The position numbers and the translations under genes are program-made. From positions 110,020-174,019 of the forward strand of contig NZ_CADIKB010000012.1 of NCBI RefSeq assembly GCF_902859825.1: DNA of 64,000 bases, written 5' to 3'. The notes below the pieces were generated by a model. It ran no database searches and was not told where the DNA came from. It saw only the letters and a list, made by a program, of their open reading frames with translations. Each line of letters starts with the position of its first letter. Position 1 is the stretch's first letter. Shown piece after piece: positions 20,323 through 28,848 of this stretch. The DNA comes from Paraburkholderia phenoliruptrix. GTDB taxonomy: Bacteria > Pseudomonadota > Gammaproteobacteria > Burkholderiales > Burkholderiaceae.

Positions 20323-20398
20323 GGCTCTCTCTTTCGTGCTTTATCGCAGTGCGGCAGAGCGTCACAAAGGCGCGCCGCACGGCAGGTTGACGTTGCCG

Positions 20399-20427
20399 AT
20401 TATAGGCAGCGCACCGCATAAATGGAA
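20399..20427 (-). promoter_or_regulatory. Predicted promoter of the RpiR regulator operon
   Basis: On the minus strand a perfect TATAAT (20399-20404) lies 17 nt from a TTCCAT (20422-20427) that would be a weak -35. The -35 is inside the GGAA-N6-TTCC palindrome, so a bound repressor would block RNA polymerase. Confidence 0.6.
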
Positions 20428-20440
20428 CGTATTTTCCATT
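20421..20440. promoter_or_regulatory. Probable inositol-repressor operator (GGAA-N6-TTCC)
   Basis: The palindrome AATGGAA-CGTATT-TTCCATT has perfect 7-bp arms and contains GGAA (20424-20427), six bases and TTCC (20434-20437). This matches the GGAA-N6-TTCC consensus described for the RpiR-type IolR of Sinorhizobium meliloti. It lies between the divergent regulator and transporter genes, 98 nt above the regulator start. Confidence 0.75.
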
Positions 20441-20462
20441 TTTATTCACCGTGAAATTTCTG

Positions 20463-20491
20463 TTGCACCACCCTCGAAGATGACCTAATCT
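20463..20491 (+). promoter_or_regulatory. Predicted sigma-70 promoter of the inositol transporter operon
   Basis: TTGCAC (20463-20468), a 17-nt spacer and TAATCT (20486-20491). The operator palindrome ends 22 nt upstream of the -35. The expected transcript start would leave a leader of about 70 nt before the ATG at 20566. Confidence 0.65.
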
Positions 20492-20565
20492 TGGTTGTGA
20501 GCGATGGCGCTTCGGCGAACGTGCGTCGCTCCCTTCAATAACGACAGACCGAGAAAGGTGGAGAC

Positions 20566-21612
20566 ATGAGACTTTGCAAGGGCAAGGCTACGCTCAGGGT
20601 TCTGGTGACGGCATTGACGTTGGCAACGGGATTCGGAGCGGCCTCGGCCGCCCGCGCGGCCGACGCTCATTTCGTGCTGATCAGCCACGCGCCGGACTCC
20701 GATTCGTGGTGGAACACCATCAAGAATGCGATCAAGCAGGCGGACGAAGACTTCAACGTCGAGACCGACTATCGCAATCCGCCCAACGGCGACATCGCCG
20801 ATATGGCGCGCCTCGTCGAACAGGCCGCGGCGCGCAACTACGACGGCGTGATCGTCACCATCGCCGATTACGACGTGTTGAAGAGCTCCATCAACAAGGT
20901 CACGGCCAAGAAGATTCCACTCGTCACAATCAATTCCGGCACCGAGGAACAGAGCGCGCAACTCGGCGCGATCATGCACGTGGGCCAACCCGAATATGTG
21001 GCGGGCAAAGCCGCGGGCGAGAAAGCGAAAGCCGCCGGCGTGAAGTCGTTTCTGTGCGTGAACCACATTGCGACCAACACCGTTTCGTTCGACCGTTGCC
21101 GCGGTTTCGCGGACGCGCTCGGCGTCGACTACAAGGCCTCTACCATCGATTCCGGCCAGGACCCGACCGAAATCCAGTCGAAGGTGAGCGCCTATTTGCG
21201 CAACCATCCGAACACCGGCGCGATTCTTACCCTGGGACCGACGCCCGCCTCGGCCACCTTGAAAGCGGTCCAGCAAATGGGCCTCGCCGGCAAGATCTAT
21301 TTCTGCACGTTCGACTTCTCCGACGACATCGCCAAGGCCATTCAGAACGGCACGATCCAGTTCGCGATCGATCAGCAGCCCTATCTGCAGGGCTATATTC
21401 CGGTCGCCGTGCTCGCCATCGTGAAGAAGGACCATACCACCGACCCGGCGAAAATCCGCCAGATTCTCGAAGCGAATCCGAAGTTCAAGGCGCGGCTCGC
21501 CACTTACGGTCTCGCGCCCTCGTATGGGCCGAAGAACATTCGCTCGGGTCCGGGCTTCATCACGAAGGACAACCTCGACAAGGTCATCAAGTACGCGGGG
21601 CAGTACCGCTGA
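20566..21612 (+). CDS. Sugar ABC transporter periplasmic binding protein, probable inositol
   Basis: A 348-residue type I periplasmic binding protein (ribose/fructose/inositol class). A signal peptide of about 32 residues ends at ARA-AD. The core starts at HFVLISHAPDSDSWW, and the segment NPPNGDIADMARLVEQAAA is typical of the FrcB-like group. GTGGAG lies just upstream of the ATG. It is the first gene of the plus-strand transport operon, diverging from the RpiR repressor. Its position with iol genes makes myo-inositol the likely ligand. Hairpins directly after the stop may stabilise its part of the message. Confidence 0.9.
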   Translation: MRLCKGKATLRVLVTALTLATGFGAASAARAADAHFVLISHAPDSDSWWNTIKNAIKQADEDFNVETDYRNPPNGDIADMARLVEQAAARNYDGVIVTIADYDVLKSSINKVTAKKIPLVTINSGTEEQSAQLGAIMHVGQPEYVAGKAAGEKAKAAGVKSFLCVNHIATNTVSFDRCRGFADALGVDYKASTIDSGQDPTEIQSKVSAYLRNHPNTGAILTLGPTPASATLKAVQQMGLAGKIYFCTFDFSDDIAKAIQNGTIQFAIDQQPYLQGYIPVAVLAIVKKDHTTDPAKIRQILEANPKFKARLATYGLAPSYGPKNIRSGPGFITKDNLDKVIKYAGQYR

Positions 21613-21633
21613 TTCTTTTTCCTAGCTAGTCAC

Positions 21634-21681
21634 GCGCGCGGCGGGCTTCGCTCCCGCCGGGCGGCTTCGCCGCCAGCGCGC
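21634..21681 (+). other. Intra-operon stem-loops after the binding-protein gene
   Basis: Two adjacent hairpins: CGGCGGG (21639-21645) / CCCGCCG (21653-21659) and GGCGGC-TTC-GCCGCC (21660-21674), bracketed by GCGCG-rich arms that can pair with each other. There is no T-tract, so this is not a classic terminator. Such structures often protect the upstream message and raise binding-protein output over the permease. Confidence 0.6.
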
Positions 21682-21751
21682 ATTTCACCGGCTGTCGCTC
21701 TCGCACCGCATTCCCGCTGCCCAGACGCACAGCCGGCTCCAAGGAGACATC

Positions 21752-22900
21752 ATGGGTGTAGCCGGCAAACACTTCCCACCGCACGTCGATTCGAACAGCG
21801 CCGCGCCGCGCCCCGATACCGACGAGCGCGTGCGCAAGGAATCCTGGTTCGGTCATTTGCTGAACCGCCCCGAATTCGCCGCGATTTCCGGCGCGGTACT
21901 GGTGTTTCTCGTTTTCGCGCTCACAGCCGGCAGCTCCGGCATGTTCAATCTCGACGGTGTGATGAACTGGTCGCAGGTGTCGGCTTACCTCGGCATCCTC
22001 GCGGTCGGCGCGTGCCTGCTGATGATCGCGGGCGAATTCGACCTTTCCATCGGCTCGATGATCGGCTTTGCCGGCATGATGGTCGCGATCCCGACTGTCT
22101 ATTTTCACTGGCCTATTTCGCTTGCCATCCTGTTTGCATTCGCGGGCTCAATGCTGCTCGGCGCGCTGAACGGCTATCTCGTGATGCGCACGCGGCTGCC
22201 GTCGTTCATCGTCACCCTCGCTTTCCTGTTCATTCTGCGCGGCCTCACGCTCGCGCTGTCGATCATGTTCGCGGACCGCACCATCGTCTCCGGCGTCGGC
22301 GATCTCGCACAAAAGGACTGGTTCGCCAACGCGCTCTTTCACGGCGTTGCGCTGAAAGGCCTCTTCACGATGCTCGCGCATCACGGCATCGGCACGCTGC
22401 TCGACAACGGCCACGCGCTCGTGCCCGGCATTCCGAAGGTGATTCTGTGGTGGTTCGGCCTCGCCGCGATCTGCGCCTTCGTGCTCGCGAAAACGCGCGC
22501 CGGCAACTGGATTCTCGCGGTCGGCGGCGACGCCAATGCAGCCAAGAACGTCGGCATTCCGGTGCGTCGCGTGAAGATTCTGCTGTTCGTGCTGACCGCA
22601 TTCTGCTCGTGCCTCTTCGCCGTGCTGCAAGTGTGCGACATCGGCTCGGCGGCGGCGGACCGCGGGCTGCAGAAGGAATTCGAAGCGATCATCGCCGCGG
22701 TGATCGGCGGGACGCTGCTCACGGGCGGTTATGGATCGGTGATCGGCGCCTGCTTCGGCGCGCTGATTTTCGGCGTGGTGCAGATCGGCATCACCTACAC
22801 GAATGTCAGCTCCGACTGGTTCCGCGTATTCCTCGGCGTGATGCTGCTGATCGCAGTGCTGTTCAACCACTACGTGCGCCGTCGCGTGTCGCAATCGTAA
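21752..22900 (+). CDS. Sugar ABC transporter permease, probable inositol
   Basis: A 382-residue permease of the RbsC/FrcC type with about ten membrane segments. A soluble N-terminal tail of about 45 residues is followed by [20 protein letters not shown], the signature of this family. The cytoplasmic coupling loop is near [25 protein letters not shown] precedes the ATG by 5 nt. It follows the binding protein after a 139-nt spacer carrying hairpins and is followed 13 nt later by the ATPase gene. Confidence 0.9.
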   Translation: MGVAGKHFPPHVDSNSAAPRPDTDERVRKESWFGHLLNRPEFAAISGAVLVFLVFALTAGSSGMFNLDGVMNWSQVSAYLGILAVGACLLMIAGEFDLSIGSMIGFAGMMVAIPTVYFHWPISLAILFAFAGSMLLGALNGYLVMRTRLPSFIVTLAFLFILRGLTLALSIMFADRTIVSGVGDLAQKDWFANALFHGVALKGLFTMLAHHGIGTLLDNGHALVPGIPKVILWWFGLAAICAFVLAKTRAGNWILAVGGDANAAKNVGIPVRRVKILLFVLTAFCSCLFAVLQVCDIGSAAADRGLQKEFEAIIAAVIGGTLLTGGYGSVIGACFGALIFGVVQIGITYTNVSSDWFRVFLGVMLLIAVLFNHYVRRRVSQS

Positions 22901-22913
22901 CGAGGAGACGACC

Positions 22914-23756
22914 ATGTCCGATACGAACTCTATGCCCCATGAAGCGCCGGTGGCGGCCGCCGCCGCACCTCAGGACGACGTAATCCTCGCGCTGGAAAAC
23001 GTCAGCAAGTACTTCGGCAAGGTCATCGCGCTAAGCGGCGTGACCCTGCGACTTAGGCGCGGCGAAGTGCACTGCCTGCTCGGCGACAACGGCGCGGGCA
23101 AGTCGACGCTCATCAAGACGCTGGCCGGCGTGCATCAGCCGTCGTCGGGCCAGTATCTGGTGGACGGCAAGCCGGTGCTGTTCGAGTCGCCGAAAGATGC
23201 GCTGGATCTCGGCATTGCCACCGTCTATCAGGATCTCGCGCTCGTGCCGCTCCTCTCCGTCGCGCGCAACTTCTTCATGGGACGCGAACCGCAAAAGAAA
23301 CTATTCGGTTTCCTGAACGTCATGGATCTGGAAACGAGCGCGACCACCGCGCGCGACAAGCTGGCCGAAATGGGTATCAATGTGCGCGATCCGCATCAGC
23401 CGATCGGCACCATGTCGGGCGGCGAAAAGCAGTGTCTGGCGATTGCGCGCGCGATTCACTTCGGCGCCCGCGTGCTGATTCTCGACGAACCGACCGCCGC
23501 GCTCGGCGTGAAGCAGAGTTTCAACGTGCTGAAGCTGATTCACAAGGCGCGCGCGAAGGGCATCTCGGTCATTTTCATCACGCACAACGTGCACCACGCG
23601 TATCCGATCGGCGACTCGTTCACGCTGCTCAATCGCGGCAAATCGCTCGGCACGTTCACCAAGGAGACCATCAGCAAGGATGAAGTGCTCGACATGATGG
23701 CGGGCGGCGCCGAGATGCAGAAGATGATCGGCGAACTCGAAGGCGCAACGATCTGA
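22914..23756 (+). CDS. Sugar ABC transporter ATP-binding protein, single-domain
   Basis: A 280-residue ATPase with one nucleotide-binding domain. Walker A is [14 protein letters not shown], the Q-loop is in [19 protein letters not shown], the signature is [14 protein letters not shown] and Walker B is [12 protein letters not shown]. The switch histidine is in [11 protein letters not shown]. Most ribose/inositol-type importers use a fused protein with two such domains (about 500 residues), so this one resembles the FrcA type that works as a homodimer. GAGGAGA precedes the ATG. It completes the importer with the two upstream genes. Confidence 0.92.
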   Translation: MSDTNSMPHEAPVAAAAAPQDDVILALENVSKYFGKVIALSGVTLRLRRGEVHCLLGDNGAGKSTLIKTLAGVHQPSSGQYLVDGKPVLFESPKDALDLGIATVYQDLALVPLLSVARNFFMGREPQKKLFGFLNVMDLETSATTARDKLAEMGINVRDPHQPIGTMSGGEKQCLAIARAIHFGARVLILDEPTAALGVKQSFNVLKLIHKARAKGISVIFITHNVHHAYPIGDSFTLLNRGKSLGTFTKETISKDEVLDMMAGGAEMQKMIGELEGATI

Positions 23757-23819
23757 TTCATTCGCGCGGCGGCTGCTGCCGTGGCACCGGCTGCCGCGCT
23801 CCGTCATTCAGGACTATTC

Positions 23820-25904
23820 ATGGCTCATTCCAGTACATTCAGCGGCATGCCGGCGCAGACCCCGCACGCAGCGCACGAGAGCACGGGCGCAGGCATCTCC
23901 GGCGCGAACACCGGCAGCCGCTTCGCGGCGGGCCGCAGCCGCGACGTCGTGTGCCTTGGCCGCCTCGCCGTCGACCTTTACGCGCAGCAGGTCGGCGCGC
24001 GCCTCGAGGACGTGTCGAGCTTCGCGAAATATCTCGGCGGTTCGTCGGCGAATATCGCGTTCGGCTGCGCGCGTCTCGGGCTGGCAGCAGCCATGCTCGC
24101 GCGCGTCGGCAACGACCATATGGGCCGCTTTCTCACGGAGACCTTGACGAAGGAAGGCTGCGACGTGAGCCACGTGCGCGTCGATCAGGAGCGTCTGACC
24201 GCCCTCGTGCTGCTCGGACTGAAGGACCGCGATACGTTTCCGCTCATCTTCTACCGCGAGAATTGCGCGGACATGGCCGTGGACGAAGCCGATTTCGACG
24301 AGGCATTCATCGCGTCGTCGAAAGCACTGCTGATCACCGGCACGCATTTCTCCACCGAGCAGGTGAACCGCACCAGCCGCCGCGCGCTCGACTATGCGCG
24401 GCGCAACCAGGTGCGCACCGTGCTCGACATCGACTATCGCCCGGTGCTGTGGGGCCTCACCGGCAAGGCGGACGGCGAAACGCGCTTTGTCGCGAGCGAA
24501 GGCGTCACCGCGCATTTGCAGCGCATTCTGCCGCTGTTCGATCTCGTCATCGGCACTGAGGAAGAGTTCCGCATTGCCGGCGGCAAGAGCGACCTCGCCG
24601 ACGCGCTCGCGATGGTGCGCGCCGTCACGCCCGCCACGCTCGTGCTCAAGCGCGGGCCGCTCGGCTGCCAGATCTTCGACGGCAAGGTGCCCGCGTCGCT
24701 CGACGAGGTGCCGGTTCACGGCGGCGTGGAAGTTGAAGTGCTAAACGTACTGGGCGCGGGCGATGCGTTCGCCTCGGGCTTTCTCTCAGGATGGTTGCGC
24801 GATCAACCACTCGACGCCTGTGCGCGCGCCGCCAACGCCAGCGGCGCGCTCGTCGTCTCGCGCCACGCGTGTGCGCCGGCCATGCCGACGCCCGCCGAAC
24901 TCGAGTACTTCCTTCGCGAGGCGAAAGCCGATCCCGAACGCATGCGCCGCCCGGATCGCGACGCGACGTTGGCGCGCCTGCATCGGGTGACGCCCGCGCG
25001 CAAGCAGTGGCCCGAAGTGCTTGGCTTTGCGTTCGACCATCGCAATCAGTTCTTCGAACTCGCGCAGCAGACGGGCGCGAGCGATGCGCGCATCGCGAAG
25101 CTCAAAGGCCTTCTCGTCGATGCGGTCGCGCAGACCGAAAGCGCACTGGGCCTGCAAGGCCGCATCGGCGTGCTGATCGACGACCGCTATGGCCAGGACG
25201 CACTCAACGCTGCCACCGGCCGCGGCTGGTGGATTGGCCGCCCGGTGGAATTGCCCGGCTCCGTGCCGCTCGTGTTCGATCATGGTCGCTCGGTAGGCAC
25301 GACGCTCGTGACGTGGCCGCAGGAACATGTCGCGAAATGCCTCGTGCAGTTTCATCCCGACGAACCCGTCGAACAGCGCCTCGAACAGGAAGCGCAATTG
25401 CGCGCGCTTTACGATGCGACGCAGGCAAGCGGCCACGAACTGCTGCTCGAAGTGATTCCGCCGAAGCACGCGAACCTGCCGCAAGCACCGGACGTGGTGT
25501 ACCGCGCGTTGAAGCGCCTCTACAACATCGGCATCTACCCGGAGTGGTGGAAGCTCGAACCGATGGACGAGGCGCAATGGCGCGGCGTCGACGCACTGAT
25601 CGCGGAACGCGATCCGTATTGCCGCGGCGTGGTGCTGCTCGGTTTGTCCGCGGGCGTCGAGCAGTTGAACGAGGGCTTTCGCGCGGCGGCGCGCTCGTCG
25701 ACGTGCCGCGGCTTCACCGTGGGCCGCACGATCTTCCACGAGCCGAGCCATGCGTGGCTCGCCGGTGAAATCGGCGACGACGAGTTGATCGCGCGCGTAC
25801 GCCGCACTTTCGAAACGCTGATCGCATCGTGGCGCGCGGCGCGCGAATCCGCCGCTGCGAGGCGCGATGCCAATCCGCATGTTCATCAGGAGCAGGCTGC
25901 ATGA
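23820..25904 (+). CDS. iolC: Bifunctional 5-dehydro-2-deoxygluconokinase / phosphate aldolase (IolC fused to DUF2090)
   Basis: A 694-residue fusion. Residues about 40-350 form a PfkB-family kinase (LGGSSANIAFGCARLG near the N-terminus; catalytic DTXGAG-type motif as VLGAGDAFASGFLSGW) that phosphorylates 5-dehydro-2-deoxy-D-gluconate. From about residue 370 to the end is a DUF2090 domain (WPEVLGFAFDHRNQFFELAQ; LLLEVIPPKHANLP), which acts as the IolJ-type aldolase giving malonate semialdehyde and dihydroxyacetone phosphate in organisms lacking a separate iolJ. The start at 23820 (MAHSSTFSG) is favoured over 23781. Its stop overlaps the iolD ATG as ATGA. Confidence 0.93.
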   Translation: MAHSSTFSGMPAQTPHAAHESTGAGISGANTGSRFAAGRSRDVVCLGRLAVDLYAQQVGARLEDVSSFAKYLGGSSANIAFGCARLGLAAAMLARVGNDHMGRFLTETLTKEGCDVSHVRVDQERLTALVLLGLKDRDTFPLIFYRENCADMAVDEADFDEAFIASSKALLITGTHFSTEQVNRTSRRALDYARRNQVRTVLDIDYRPVLWGLTGKADGETRFVASEGVTAHLQRILPLFDLVIGTEEEFRIAGGKSDLADALAMVRAVTPATLVLKRGPLGCQIFDGKVPASLDEVPVHGGVEVEVLNVLGAGDAFASGFLSGWLRDQPLDACARAANASGALVVSRHACAPAMPTPAELEYFLREAKADPERMRRPDRDATLARLHRVTPARKQWPEVLGFAFDHRNQFFELAQQTGASDARIAKLKGLLVDAVAQTESALGLQGRIGVLIDDRYGQDALNAATGRGWWIGRPVELPGSVPLVFDHGRSVGTTLVTWPQEHVAKCLVQFHPDEPVEQRLEQEAQLRALYDATQASGHELLLEVIPPKHANLPQAPDVVYRALKRLYNIGIYPEWWKLEPMDEAQWRGVDALIAERDPYCRGVVLLGLSAGVEQLNEGFRAAARSSTCRGFTVGRTIFHEPSHAWLAGEIGDDELIARVRRTFETLIASWRAARESAAARRDANPHVHQEQAA

Positions 25905-27889
25905 ACCAGCGCTTTTCAGATCATCAGGACGAGCAGCGCGCAGCGACATCCTCGAGCGGCGCGGTGCCGGGCGACACGATCCGCCTGACCACCGCGCAAG
26001 CGCTCGTGCGCTACCTGGCCGCGCAACGCGTTGCGACGGAGGACGGCACGGGCACCGAGCCGCTCTTCGGCGGTGTGTTCGCGATCTTCGGTCATGGCAA
26101 CGTAGCAGGCATGGGCGAAGCGTTGTATCAGCATCGCGACACGTTGCCCACGCTGCGCGCGCACAACGAACAGGCGATGGCGCATAGCGCGATTGCGTAT
26201 GCGAAGGCGCATTTCCGCCGCCGCATGATGGCGGTCACGACGTCCATTGGACCAGGCGCAACTAATTTGCTGACCGCCGCCGCGCTCGCGCATGTGAACC
26301 GTCTGCCGGTGCTGCTATTGCCCGGCGACATTTTCGTTTCGCGTGCGCCGGATCCCGTTCTTCAGCAGGTCGAAGATTTCCACGACGGCGGCGTCTCCGC
26401 GAACGACGCGTTCAAGCCCGTGTCGCGCTACTTCGACCGCATCGTGCATCCCGCGCAATTGTTGAGTGCGCTGCCGCGCGCGCTGCGCGCACTGACCGAC
26501 GCCGCGTCGTGCGGCCCTGTCACGCTCGCGCTGCCGCAAGACGTGCAGGCGCAGGCGTGGGACTTCCCCGCCGATTTCTTCGCGCCGCGCGTCGTGACGT
26601 TTTATTCGCCCGCGCCGCGCGTCGACGAAATCAGCACTGCAATTGAACGCCTGCAGCGAGCGCGGCGTCCGTTGATCGTCGCGGGCGGCGGCGTGCTGTA
26701 CGGCCGCGCGACTCACGCGCTGCAACGCTTTGCCGCCGCGCACGGCATTCCCGTCGCGGAGACGCAGGCGGGCAAGGGATCGCTCGCGTGGGACGATCCG
26801 TTGAACGTGGGTGCATTGGGCGTAACGGGTTCGCCTGCCGCGAATGCGCTCGCGCGCGAGGCCGATTGCGTGCTCGCGCTCGGCACGCGCCTCCAGGACT
26901 TTACGACCGGCTCCAATACGCTTTTTACGCAGGCGGACGTGATCGGCATCAACGCCAATGCATTCGACGGCCTCAAGCATCGCGCGCTCGTGGTCGAAGC
27001 AGACGCGCGCCTTGCGCTCGAGGCGCTCGACTCGCTCAATGCGGGCCTTCAAGACTGGCATGCCGATCGCACATGGACCGCGAAGGCGCACGAACTCGCG
27101 GCAACCTGGCGCGACACGGTGCACGCACTCACGCATGCGCCGCAGCGCGCTGCCGTGCTGCCCTACGAGGGCGATGTCATCGGCGCCGTGCAACGTTCGG
27201 GCGCCGACTCGGCGGCGAACGACATTGTGGTGTGCGCAGCCGGCACTTTGCCCGCGGAACTGCACAAGCTGTGGCGCGCGGCGAGGCCGGGCGCGTATCA
27301 CGTCGAATACGGCTACTCGTGCATGGGCTATGAAATCGCGGGCGGCCTCGGCGCAAAGCTGGCACGGCCCGAGCGCGAAGTGATCGTGATGGTTGGCGAC
27401 GGCAGCTATCTGATGATGAACAGCGAGATAGCGACCTCGGTGATGCTCGGCGCGAAGCTCATCGTGGTCGTGCTCGACAATCGCGGCTACGGCTGCATCA
27501 ACCGGCTGCAGCAGGCATGCGGCGGTGCGCCGTTCAACAATCTGCTCGAAGACTGCATGCAAGGTCCGCTCGGCGCGCCGCGCATCGACTTCGCCGCGCA
27601 CGCGCGAGCGCTGGGCGCTCATGCCGAACACGCAGCGGATATCGGCGAACTCGAGGCCGCGCTGCAACGTGCGCGGGCCGCGGATCGCACCTACGTCATC
27701 AGCATCGACACCGACCCCGCGCGCACCACCACGGAAGGCGGCTGGTGGTGGGAAGTCGCGGTGCCCGAAGTATCGCCGCGAGCGAGCGTGCGCGACGCGC
27801 GGGCCCATTACGACGCGCAGATCGCGGCCCGCGGCCACCGCAACGACAACGACAACGAAAACGCCAACGCCAACGCCCATAACGACTGA
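25901..27889 (+). CDS. iolD: 3D-(3,5/4)-trihydroxycyclohexane-1,2-dione acylhydrolase
   Basis: A 662-residue thiamine-diphosphate enzyme that opens the diketone ring of the inositol pathway to 5-deoxy-glucuronate. The N-terminal TPP-binding domain contains the catalytic glutamate in RAHNEQAMAHSAIAYAKAHF. The middle domain is in the 250-400 region, and the C-terminal GDG...N motif is MVGDGSYLMMNSEIATSVML. The start at 25901 is fixed by its 4-nt overlap with iolC and AGGAG about 10 nt upstream. The C-terminal tail is a low-complexity Asn/Asp/Glu stretch (NDNDNENANANAHND) not seen in B. subtilis IolD. Confidence 0.94.
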   Translation: MNQRFSDHQDEQRAATSSSGAVPGDTIRLTTAQALVRYLAAQRVATEDGTGTEPLFGGVFAIFGHGNVAGMGEALYQHRDTLPTLRAHNEQAMAHSAIAYAKAHFRRRMMAVTTSIGPGATNLLTAAALAHVNRLPVLLLPGDIFVSRAPDPVLQQVEDFHDGGVSANDAFKPVSRYFDRIVHPAQLLSALPRALRALTDAASCGPVTLALPQDVQAQAWDFPADFFAPRVVTFYSPAPRVDEISTAIERLQRARRPLIVAGGGVLYGRATHALQRFAAAHGIPVAETQAGKGSLAWDDPLNVGALGVTGSPAANALAREADCVLALGTRLQDFTTGSNTLFTQADVIGINANAFDGLKHRALVVEADARLALEALDSLNAGLQDWHADRTWTAKAHELAATWRDTVHALTHAPQRAAVLPYEGDVIGAVQRSGADSAANDIVVCAAGTLPAELHKLWRAARPGAYHVEYGYSCMGYEIAGGLGAKLARPEREVIVMVGDGSYLMMNSEIATSVMLGAKLIVVVLDNRGYGCINRLQQACGGAPFNNLLEDCMQGPLGAPRIDFAAHARALGAHAEHAADIGELEAALQRARAADRTYVISIDTDPARTTTEGGWWWEVAVPEVSPRASVRDARAHYDAQIAARGHRNDNDNENANANAHND

Positions 27890-27900
27890 GGATCGCTCGC

Positions 27901-28848
27901 ATGACCGCTTTCAACGTACGCATCGGCATCAATCCGTTGTCGTGGATGAACGACGACCTGCCTTCGCTCGGCGGCGAGACGCCGCTCGACGTGGCGCTCA
28001 CCGAGGGTCGCCAGATCGGCTATCAGGGCTTCGAACTCGGCAACAAGTTTCCTCGTGAGCCGCAGGCTTTGAAGACGCTGCTCGCGCAATACGATCTGGC
28101 GCTCGTCTCCGGATGGTATTCGGGCCGCCTCGCGCGGCGCAGCGTCGAACAGGAAATCGCCGAAGTCGGCCCGCATCTCGAACTGCTCGCGCAAAACGGC
28201 GCGACTGTGATGGTGTATGGCGAGGTGGCCGATTCGATTCAGGGCGCGCCGAAGCCGCTGTATCAACGGCCGCGTTTTTTCGGCGACGCGCAATGGGCCG
28301 CGTATGCCGCCCGCGTGGAGGAATTCGCGCGCTATACGTTAAGCCGCGGCGTGCGGCTTGCGTACCATCATCACATGGGCGCCTATGTGGAAACGCCCGC
28401 CGACGTCGATCAGTTGATGTCGCGCACGAGCGACGCCGTCGGCCTGCTGTTCGACGCGGGTCACATCACGTTTGCAGGCGGCGATCCGATCAGCGTGCTC
28501 GATAAGCACATCGGCCGCGTTTGCCATGTGCATTGCAAGGACGTGCGCCCCGCCGTCATGAAGCTCGCGCGCAACCGCAACTGGAGCTTTCTCGACGCGG
28601 TGATCGCAGGCGCCTTCACCGTGCCGGGCGACGGTGCGGTCGATTTTCCGTCAATCATCGCGCGTCTGAAGCAGCATGGTTATTCGGGCTGGCTCGTGGT
28701 GGAGGCCGAGCAGGACCCGGTCGTCGCGCCGTCGTTCGAATACGCGCAAAAGGGCTTCAGAACATTGCGTGCGCTCGTCGATGCGCCGCCCGGAACGAGC
28801 GGCAACGATGCCGGGCGCAACCCGCAGAACACGCAGGAGGCAGCATGA
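27901..28848 (+). CDS. iolE: Myo-inosose-2 dehydratase
   Basis: A 315-residue TIM-barrel enzyme of the xylose-isomerase-like superfamily that removes water from scyllo-inosose to give the diketone used by IolD. IGINPLSWMNDDLPSLGG opens the protein. The metal ligands are expected in LAYHHHMGAYVET, LLFDAGHITFAGGDP, CHVHCKD and the terminal VVEAEQDP. It begins 11 nt after iolD, and its TGA overlaps the iolB ATG. The last 25 residues are a polar extension beyond the usual fold. Confidence 0.94.
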   Translation: MTAFNVRIGINPLSWMNDDLPSLGGETPLDVALTEGRQIGYQGFELGNKFPREPQALKTLLAQYDLALVSGWYSGRLARRSVEQEIAEVGPHLELLAQNGATVMVYGEVADSIQGAPKPLYQRPRFFGDAQWAAYAARVEEFARYTLSRGVRLAYHHHMGAYVETPADVDQLMSRTSDAVGLLFDAGHITFAGGDPISVLDKHIGRVCHVHCKDVRPAVMKLARNRNWSFLDAVIAGAFTVPGDGAVDFPSIIARLKQHGYSGWLVVEAEQDPVVAPSFEYAQKGFRTLRALVDAPPGTSGNDAGRNPQNTQEAA

